Source: Thelonectria olida
Lineage: Eukaryota; Ascomycota; Sordariomycetes; Hypocreales; Nectriaceae
Length of the DNA: 64,000 nt
Assembly: GCA_020736575.1 (NCBI GenBank)
Contig: JAGPYM010000061.1
Span: 1-64,000, forward strand
Reading direction: 5' to 3'
Notes under the pieces: generated by a model
Databases searched by the model: none
The model's input: only the letters and a program-made list of their open reading frames with translations
What the model was told of the DNA's origin: nothing
Translations under genes and position numbers: made by a program
Shown: piece by piece, positions 56,608 to 64,000 of the stretch
How the letters are laid out: each line of letters opens with the position of its first letter
Position numbering within the stretch: the stretch's first letter is position 1

Positions 56608-57000
56608 TCATTCGTTAAAATAAGCCTGGTACTGGCACATAATAAAGGTCGATATAGGCAAAACCCGGCCTTACATCTATCACAATAAGCTTTTCTATAG
56701 GGTTCACAATTGGTCTTTAACTGAAGATCCTTATTAAGTAAACCTTGCTTAAAGAACCTTATTCTAGGCCTCTAATATAAAAGCACTGCTCCTTTAGACC
56801 CTGGTCCGCATAACTCAACCAATTATATAACACACAACCCAATATGGCTAACTTCCTGCCGATTGAACGAACCACAATCCAAAAAGATAACATCGACGCA
56901 GCGGCTCGATATCTGTCAGGTTATGCAGATTTCCTCGAGCACATTCATGTAGGGGGTAAGTATATTCTCTTTATATCTTGTTGTGTTCTTGGATGTTATC
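56608..57000 (+). repeat. Repeat family, least mutated copy A
   Basis: Starts near TGTAGGGGGTATCATTCG, just after the LINE fragment. It includes a TATAAAAG box, then ATG 56844 with a short frame (MANFLPIERTTIQKDN) interrupted by a plausible intron (GTAAGT at 56958, acceptor at about 57021). Copies B to F in the AT blocks are the same sequence with C and G replaced by T and A. The family could be an LTR-like or promoter end of an unidentified element; I see no full-length copy. Confidence 0.7.
56776..56783 (+). promoter_or_regulatory. TATA box in repeat copy A
   Basis: TATAAAAG, 61 bp before the ATG at 56844. The same box is kept in the AT-rich copies B, D and E, so the repeat carries an element promoter. 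Confidence 0.45.
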
Positions 57001-57068
57001 TTAATGTAAGCCTTTCTTTAGATGACCTGGAAGAGTGGCATTGATCGGTTTTCTGCTGACTTTTCAGC

Positions 57069-58806
57069 AACAAGCCGTTGAATACGCCTTCCGGATATCC
57101 CGTATCCTCTCAATTATGTCCAGACTGCATACGGCTGCTCTCGTTCGACCAGATTGTTGGGACCTCGGAATAACACACTTCGGCAGATAGTTGCCCACTC
57201 TGCAACCTGCTCCTCGCTGCGGTCCCCGGTTACGGCAGTGAGAGTCGCGGGCAAGTTCATGTAATCAGGAATGGCTCAGCGCTCAAAATGGTTGGGTGCC
57301 CGCCGCGTATCCTTCGCCTTCGTGTCGATCTAGGTTCGTCTTTATTCCTCCGTTAGAAACTTGACCCGCCGCTCAACATTTCGCTTTGGCAAAAATTCCA
57401 CCAGCAGAGAACGGGAAGCCTTGCCCAGATAGACGATCCATTTTGCAAGCAATCGATAGCTCCTCTACCGGCAGTCATCCACAGTTCCAATTACTGCGCG
57501 AATGGCTTCAGAAATGTGACCAAGAGCACCAATGCAAGGAGCCAAGAAACTATTGGCCGACAAGGGTTATCTTTGGAGGTCCAGACCCCAACATCTTGAG
57601 ACTCGTTAGGAAGCAACATACGGGAGGGGAATATACCGGAGAGGACTACGTTGTGCTCTCGCACTGCTGGAGTACTCCAACGAATGAAGAGAAGAAGCGA
57701 TTCTGCACCACAAAGTCGAACTATCAACATCGATTGCAGGGTTTCACCTGTGATGATCTACCAAAGACATTTCAGGACGCGGTTCGAGTGACTCGAGAAC
57801 TGAAGAAGCAATACCTCTGGATCGATTCTCTCTGCATAATCCAAGGGGACGATGACGATTGGAAAAAGGAAGCTGGAGAAATGGAAAATGTCTTCGACTC
57901 CGCGTACTGCGCCATTGCGACGAGTTCGGCACCTAATTGGAGAGATGGCTTCCTTGAGTGGGGCCTGGATTCTCAGAATATTGAGATCCAAGACATTCGA
58001 GGGGGGTCGACTTACACCTGCGACTTCAACAAAGATGTGGATTGGAGCGCTCTTAGCGGGAGAGCTTGGGTGCTGCAAGAACGGGTGTTGTCCCGCCGAA
58101 TTATCCATTTTGCTGCGGAGCAGATGCATTGGGAGTGTGGAGAGGGCGTACGATGCGAAAACTTCACAGGACTGGAATGGTAAGTGTGCAAAAGTCTCCA
58201 GAGAGTTATTTTCATACTAAAAATATGTTCTCTAGCCCACCGGGGAGGCAGCATTTCATCGTCGATCCCAACTTTCCAGATCGGCTTCGTACATCAGGGT
58301 ATGATCGTACAGTCGATTTTGTCCGATTCCTTTTCGAGAAGTATTCAAAATGTGGTCTTACCGTTAAATCCGACAGGGATACTGCGATCATTGGCTTGGT
58401 CAAGCGCATCGAAAGAGTCTTAAAGACTGAAGCGAGATACGGAATCTTCCGCTGCTTTCTTGCTAGCCTACTCCTGTGGAAGCGGTCCGCCAACGAAAGG
58501 GCGGCTCGGATTGAGTATGAGGGTCGTACGGTGCCGTCATGGTCTTGGATGGCATACTTTGGAGGAATTGACTTTTTGTCAAATTCGAACCTCAAAGTGC
58601 CCCCGTCTGCGGATCTTGGTTTCAGCAGCGTTGATGGGGCGTTAATCGTCCAAGTCAGGCAATTTGAACATTGCCGAATGGAACGAGAAGGGGAAATGCA
58701 TGCTATTTTGGCTGATACAGGGAGAGTGGGTTCTTTGTGGTTCGATATGGCAGCCAATATTGAGTTTGGACATTGTGTTGTTGTTGGGAGGATGCGCGAA
58801 GAGTGA
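57069..58806 (+). CDS. HET-domain (heterokaryon incompatibility) protein, N-terminus disrupted
   Basis: The N-terminal part reads in frame 0 from about 57069: LCPDCIRLLSF, a TAA at 57171-57173, then CPLCNLLLAA and VIRNGSALK, the usual Cys-rich leader of HET proteins. The HET core is open in another frame: YVVLSHCW, then LPKTFQDAVRVTREL, YLWIDSLCIIQGDDDDW and the following WVLQERVLSRRIIHF. A clean 56-bp intron (58180-58235) joins the C-terminal half with VPSWSWMAYFGG, ending at TGA 58804-58806. HET domains trigger cell death on non-self contact. The TAA fits CAA to TAA. A frame change or intron lies between about 57335 and 57410, and no in-frame ATG starts the core, so the 5' end is damaged or needs unseen introns. 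Confidence 0.75.
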
Positions 58807-58826
58807 AAGGAAGACCCTCGGAGAGC

Positions 58827-59745
58827 TTATTGCATTCCCTTGACAGCAGTCCTTTGTGTTGCCTCCCTCACGAGCTGCATCTCCGCCTCATCTCTGCAGA
58901 TTACCTTGATGCGGTCTGTGTTTCTCGCGTCCTTAACCACGGCTGCGTACCTCCAGCCCTGTTGGCCCTCCTTCATTCGCATTCCCTCCTTAATGGCTTG
59001 TCGAACTTCTCCCACTTGTGCTTTGCCTTTGTCCTCCTTGCTGACTCGTGACAGTCGATGGTACAGTACAGAGTGTCGGTGATGAGGACGGTGTTGTTCG
59101 TATAGATGAGAGGGATTGAACATTGCTGGGTTGGCTTACCGGTGGAGTACGGGCTACGTCTGCATACGATGGCTGTGGGCTTGTCTGGGCACTGTTGGCC
59201 GTGATGCTTTTGGCCATCACGTCTGGTTGCTCTCATAGCTGTCTCATTTCCTCTACCGTTTGCTGCCGTACCTGCCCAAGCTGCTCGTTCATCTGCTCAG
59301 TTATCTGCTTGCGCAGCTGTTTCAGATCTTCCGCTTCCTGTTCTCGCATCTGTCTAAGTTGTTCAGCTGTCTCTTCTCGCATTGCCCTGAGCTGGTCAGT
59401 CGTCTGTTCGTGCATGCGTCTAAGCTCTTCTGTCTTCCTCCGGTCTTCGGCTGCCTCGGCCCTGATCGTGCGGATTTCCTGCTGGAGTTGTCGGATCATC
59501 TCCAGCTGGTCGCTCACCATCTTCGTCGTCGATCGCTGGTTCTCCAGCAACGCATCCCAGAGCCTCTGCGGCATCTTCTTCTGTTCGCTCATTATACGGG
59601 TCGACGTTTCCTGGAGCATCATCTGGATTAGCGACTCGTTGCCCCTCACCGCGTTCTCCATGGCCCGGGATCCCTCGGCCGCATTGGCACGATCGTTGTA
59701 ACCTGCTGCCATTTGCTCTACGCCAGCCCTTCTGTTGGAAGTCAC
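58827..59745 (-). pseudogene. Tad-type LINE, ORF1 (gag-like) fragment
   Basis: The frame from 59745 encodes a long Glu/Gln/Arg-rich coiled coil (EEIRTIRAE through QLRQMREQE), reaching TGA just below 59233. The same frame continues with PSYADVARTPPVSQPSNVQ, then shifts frame near 59060 to give WRYAAVVKDARNTDRIKV and CRDEAEMQLV. Coiled coil, SYADVART and the KDARNTDRI block in this order are known from Tad1-clade ORF1 proteins. The zinc knuckles and all of ORF2 are missing; the fragment ends next to the 3' end of the HET gene. Confidence 0.65.
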
Positions 59746-60493
59746 GGGTGTTAGACGATCAAGTCGGTGGCATAGCCCTAGAACATTCTACTGCTACCCA
59801 TACCTATATATGGATGGTGGTCCTTCCACCTCTCACGTGTATGAATTGAGCAATCTGAATCTTCTCTTTTAACACCTTCTTTCGCCTGCAAAGAGTGTAA
59901 AGAGTGTCGCTTCTGTAGTGAGCTGTGCTCAGACACAAAACAACTTAGACATTCAACAATCTCAATCCACTTTTTATCTTAACAGACATACGGGATCAAT
60001 AGAGTTTGGTCGAGATTGTCGGATAGACCTCTACTTCGAAGGGAACAGATTCTCATTCCGTGATCCATAATACGAAAACGCGCCAGCTTGAATCAGCAGC
60101 AGCTTCAAGCCATCGGTAGATGGACGTAGTCGTTCGTTTCCACTGCTTTAGTGACCTAGAGTGGCGTTACCGAGAGAGCTTTACTCATAGTTGGCTAGGA
60201 TCATAAATCGAGATCAAGGTCAGGGTGTTGAAACGAGAAGATTTTTTGTTGCTTAATTCATACTGAATGTGCAGTAGGGGAACCACTGTTTCTGTATAGG
60301 CGCGATCTCTTGTAGAATGTTCCTCCCTCTTCCACACCTTGCCACCGACTTGGTCGCCTCACACTTGTGATCTCCAACACAAGGAGACACCGAGTCAGTC
60401 CCGCTCGTGAGTAAAAACCTTTTAATTGATGGAAAATAAGCTAGTGGTGGATTGTCATGGTCAAAATACCCTTGGGCAACTAGTTAAGATGTT
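59746..60493. other. Intergenic region, nothing recognised
   Basis: Normal composition without a supported gene; it probably includes the 3' untranslated part of the hydrolase gene on its right side. Confidence 0.4.
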
Positions 60494-62344
60494 CTATCTA
60501 CGGCCGGCGATGACGGGTAACATCAGACAACTATCCCACTGCTTGCCCGTATGAATCCGGTGCCTTCCGATATTATCATCTACAGGTTTCATTTTCTCGA
60601 GAACCTTGAGCTCCGGTAGTCGCAACTCGTGCCCAGCAATCCTCAGAACGATTCCCTCGCCACTTTCAAAGACCATACCAATGGGCCATAGAGGAATCTC
60701 AAGCTCGACAATAGTTCCTGGAGGGATCTTTTCAGCTCGATCGTGCTTATACCTCGGGAGCCCGTCAACAATCTCCTTCGAAACTCGATGGCTAGCCCTC
60801 AACATCCCATCGCAACCGAGAAACTTGGCGACATTCGTGTCCGCGACCTCCTCGGCTGGTACGGGGCATGGGTAATTGAGGCTGGTAAGTAGTTTTCCAT
60901 TTGCGCCAATCTTCCGAATCTGTATGTTCACGTCCATATCGTCGTGCTCGTCACACGACATCCACAACTTGACAACGGGATACCCAGAGACCTCTGTATA
61001 CTCGTTAAAACGAACGCTGAAGTTAGAGCAGTCGGTTAGATGATGCGCTTCATAGCTGGTGTTTGATTCAGCTGCCGGCTTCTCGAGTGACAATGACAAA
61101 GTCGTAGCGTCGAGGAAGAATGTGTGATATTCGGTTCCCGGGACAGGAAAGGCGGCCTCCTCGCGCTCCACGATAGTCTTTGCCGGACTGTCATCGAAGC
61201 CAAGTAGAGAGAGTCGAAGCCTTGGGGTTTGCTCCCAATCATTTGAGACTCCTTTGCAATACCTGTCGAAAAATTGCTGGAGCTCGTCATTATTCTTTTT
61301 GCGATAGATGTCGTACCCTAACACCATCAGTCAGATGATCTCGCAAGTTCTTGAGGACAGCCTACACTCTTGCGTATGATGAACCCGAAGCCATTTCTGA
61401 GTGGACTTTGCCTTGGCGAAAGTCTCAAACGACCCGCGAGAGTGAAGACAGGTGGAATAAGACGCCGTGAGATACATTGGCAGGTCAATGTTTTCTACTG
61501 GGATGACCTTGGTCGCCCAGTACTCGTCAAAGAGCGGTCGCTTCTCAACCATGGCACCACCGTCTTCTGCTCCCCTGTTACCAGTCATCGTCTGATACAA
61601 CATTCTCATGAATCCGCTGCGGGGAATGCCACCCCGAGCCATGAAATCGTTGTATCCATCAGTCGCAGCCTCCCACGGCGCAATTGCCTTCAAAGCCGGA
61701 TGAGGATTTCGAGCAGCAACATTGATCTGTGCGATAGCAAGCCAAGAGTTTCCGGCGGTACCAACAAATCCATTGCACCATGGTTGCTTGGAAACCCAGT
61801 CAATAAGGTCGTACAAATCAAAGGCTTCCTGGTCTCCCCACTGGGCGATATCTCCTCCAGAGAACCCAGCGCCTCGAGCGTCGGGGTTGATGACGGCATA
61901 GCCTCTAGCACACCAATCGGCTGGATCAGGAGCCTCGAACTTTTCGTATCCGGAAGTTTGATCCAGCTTGAGACCACAGCGGAAAGGTCCCATGTGATCG
62001 TATGAGTGACCCTCTGTATCAATCAGCTGTTTGTAATCCGCATGAATGTGTCAGATAAAAAGCATACTACTATCTTTTCCATAAGGGCTCCACGCTATGA
62101 TCGCGGGGACCTGGCCACCCGAATTGCTTGAGCTCGCTGGCCGAAACACGTCAGTGTAGATATTGACGCCGTCACGCATTATTACTTCCACGTCCCTGTC
62201 GAAGACAGACTCGACGGTGAAGGGTCGTCGCCCTTCCCCTTTGACGTGGCCAACTGGTAAGCGAATCGTAGCGGGGTCAAACCCAGTTGGTTTTCGAAGG
62301 GGGTAGAAGGCCAAGTCGGGGAATCGTGCTTTGAGTGCTTCCAT
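60494..62344 (-). CDS. CocE/NonD-type serine hydrolase (X-Pro dipeptidyl-peptidase-like)
   Basis: Three exons, 62344-62068, 62013-61366 and 61317-60494, with introns of 54 and 48 bp, join in frame to 582 residues. The N-terminal alpha/beta-hydrolase domain shows VEVIMRDGVNIYTDVFRP, then WSPYGKDSKGHSYDHMGPF, GYAVINPDARGAGFSGG and the nucleophile elbow GTAGNSWLA with Ser182. The C-terminal part (about 310-582) is the jelly-roll domain of this family, with SGYPVVKLWMS near its start and IVLRIAGHELRLPE near its end. Relatives hydrolyse esters or amides (cocaine esterase, acyl transferases, X-Pro peptidases); the substrate is not predictable. It has no signal peptide, so it is likely cytosolic. 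All catalytic landmarks are open and the gene looks intact. It is divergent to the aldehyde dehydrogenase gene. Confidence 0.9.
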
Positions 62345-63011
62345 GATGTTAAGTTTGAGGGTGAAGTAAGCCGAATTGTCTCAAATTGCGATTATGTCTG
62401 TGACTTTAGTCAGATGCTTTGAGTCTACTGGAAAGCATTTTCTTGTGGTGGTCGGGTACAGATATCATATATACTTCGAAATCGTTTTACTCTGGGATAG
62501 CCGCCCCCAAGTTCGAATACAGTCTATCTTTACTGCGCTGTTGGCAATGCTACATGTCCCTGGTCTGCAACGCGGGTCACCGTCAAAACTCGCAGCGATA
62601 TTTCCATCGCAATGCCGTTCAGACAGTCGCCGGCCGCTCGCGACTTAGGTCGGTACCAACGGAATCCACCAGCGCCGATGTCCGAGCATTCTTCGGGTGC
62701 GGGATGAAGTCATGTATGGGGCATAGTTATTGGGGGCGTGTCTCCACAGTCCCGCTCAACGAGGCCAGAGGGCGGTGGTGATCGGGGAGTCGGAGGTTGA
62801 CCCTCGGGTTCGCTTTCTGGCTTTCGCCGATAATGGCAATCATCAAGCGAACAGTCGGTGCAGTTTTGCCCGTTCTTGACGAGACTGAGGTTACTTGGAT
62901 TAGTGCGATGACATTGTTAGTGGGATCTGCTTATATCCGAATATCCGATCGCCTCGATTAAGACTGGCTTCCAAGACCAGGTTCTTATCCTTACGTTCCA
63001 CTTTGTTCACC
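62345..63011. promoter_or_regulatory. Divergent promoter region between hydrolase and aldehyde dehydrogenase
   Basis: 667 bp between two ATGs pointing away from each other, with no convincing ORF. Shared regulation is possible, but I cannot name a bound factor. Confidence 0.4.
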
Positions 63012-64000
63012 ATGGCCTTAGCACTTAAGAAATCCATCCCTTACGAGGTATAGTAACTTTTTCTCTTCCGTACATGAGGCAAAGACTGGCTTGCTGATGT
63101 ATGGGATGACTCTAGTTTAAGGACAAATCGCTCTTTGAAACGCGATCATATGTTGGTGGGAAATGGGTCAATGCCCGATCAGGCAAGACCTTTGGAGTCT
63201 TCGGTGAGGATACATTCTGCCTGCTCTGACACCAATTTGCGCACCAGGCTGACTTACCTCTCTCCAGATCCGGAAGATGACCAGGAAATTTGCCAAGTAG
63301 CCGATCTCGACAGGGAGGATGTCCACGAAGCCATTGACGCTGCCCACCAGGCCTCCGCCGCTGGTCGATGCACCGCTGGGGCGACCTGATCAAGGCCAAT
63401 CGTGAGGACATTGCGGCTCTGTGCACACTGGGGTTGAGCAAGCCGTGGACTGAGTCCCTCGGAAGCGTTCAATATGCCATTGAGCGCACCTCTGGTGATA
63501 CCATCCCTGCGGCGAGCGGCAACAGCCGCGTCTTCACCATCCGCCAGCCGCAGGGCGTCGTGGCCGCCATCACCCCTTGGAACTCACCTGTGGTAATGGT
63601 TACTCGTAAGGTGGGCGCTGCTATTGCGGCCGGCAATACGGCTGTCTGTAAGCCCGCACCTGAGACGCCTCTGTGCGCTACAGCGTTGGCTAAGTTGTTC
63701 GAGAGAGCAGGGGGCCCTCCTGGCGTCTTCAACGTCGTCACCTGCAGTCCGCAGTCAACGCCTGCCGTGGGCCAAGAGCTCTGCCACAATACCTTAGTCA
63801 AGCATCTCATCTTTACGGGCTCGACGGCCGTGGGTAAATACCTCAACACCGAGTGCGCCAAGACGATCAAGCAGACCAGCATGGAGCTAGGTGGAAATGC
63901 CCCCTTTATCGTCTTTGAGGACGCCAACTTGAAAGAAGCTGCCAAAGGTGAGTCGATAGCCACTCCGTGCATTTTGAGGGGAATCATTCTAAAAAGAAAT
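63012..64000 (+). pseudogene. Aldehyde dehydrogenase (succinate-semialdehyde dehydrogenase-like), frameshifted, cut by window end
   Basis: Exons 63012-63047, 63122-63203 and 63268-63947 are separated by introns of 74 and 64 bp; a fourth begins beyond the window (donor GTGAGT at 63948). The start MALALKKSIPYE continues with SYVGGKWVNARSGKTF, as in ALDH. Frame changes at about 63360: DAAHQASAA goes on in another frame as WSMHRWGDLIKANRED. Family landmarks then follow: ITPWNSP, AGNTAVCKPAPETP, FTGSTAVGKYL, and MELGGNAPF with the general-base Glu. Between QYAIE and RTSGDTIP about ten residues normally present are missing. The catalytic Cys lies outside the window. The family oxidises semialdehydes or aldehydes with NAD(P). 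Frameshift and deletion suggest a decaying paralogue. Confidence 0.7.

Noticed and set aside
56608..56840. Copy A as a solo LTR (TGTA start, ACA end)
   Set aside because: No primer binding site, no paired LTR and no short target duplication was found, and the family similarity continues past the supposed LTR end into the small ORF.
59123..59701. Plus-strand Cys/Ser-rich ORF of 192 codons
   Set aside because: It is the antisense shadow of the Tad ORF1 coiled coil.
60494..62344. CocE-type hydrolase as a recent bacterial gene
   Set aside because: It has two normal fungal introns and typical fungal codon use; the family is common in ascomycetes.
1..64000. tRNA or rRNA genes
   Set aside because: I scanned for T-arm GGTTC-A-TCC and A/B box patterns and saw none convincing; a dedicated scan could still find one.

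Overview
The window looks like an accessory, transposon-rich region of a filamentous ascomycete (Pezizomycotina) chromosome. The evidence is: short introns of about 48-68 bp with GTANGT donors and CTNAC-like branch points; fungal NACHT/ankyrin (NLR-type) and HET-domain genes; small secreted and GPI-anchored proteins; Tad-type LINE, Helitron, Mutator-like and pogo/Fot-like elements; and long, almost gene-free AT-rich blocks whose divergence is nearly all C:G to T:A, the mark of repeat-induced point mutation (RIP). I cannot name the species.

Layout. 1-2535: GC-rich end of a non-LTR retrotransposon with a reverse transcriptase, a CCHC zinc motif and a PD-(D/E)XK-like endonuclease tail, then a pyrimidine-rich tail. 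2536-13090: RIP-type AT block holding a 930-bp tandem duplication and one decayed ORF. 13153-17506 (-): four-exon NLR gene (N-terminal fungal STAND domain, NACHT, ankyrins) broken by one stop. 18490-21780: second AT block. 21968-29400: HNH-nuclease remnant, small secreted protein overlapping another small gene, HET remnant, hypothetical gene, HD-domain deoxynucleotidase remnant. 29400-34195: third AT block made of nested direct and inverted repeats. 34272-36882 (-): second NACHT gene, decayed. 37226-38491: TIR transposon with an AT-only interior. 40697-43647: intact Mutator-like element with identical 106-bp TIRs and 9-bp target duplications. 44241-45785: MFS transporter. 47636-51560: secreted protein with an in-frame TGA, then fragments of a zinc-cluster regulator, an MFS transporter and a Helitron. 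53661-54431: GPI-anchored eight-cysteine protein. 55950-59745: HET gene between two Tad LINE fragments and a young copy of the repeat family. 60494-62344 (-): three-exon CocE/NonD-type serine hydrolase. 63012-end (+): divergent aldehyde dehydrogenase gene with a frameshift and deletions.

How it fits together. The genes do not form one pathway. Self/non-self recognition genes (two NLRs, two HETs) and secreted proteins sit between repeat blocks, and most recognition genes are broken. In both NLR genes the nonsense changes are CpA to TpA on one strand, as RIP makes, which suggests that RIP reached these flanking genes. The MULE and one copy of the dispersed repeat family carry no such damage, so they probably arrived after RIP had weakened. 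The likely intact protein genes are the MULE transposase, the MFS transporter, the GPI protein, the CocE-type hydrolase and probably the small secreted protein.
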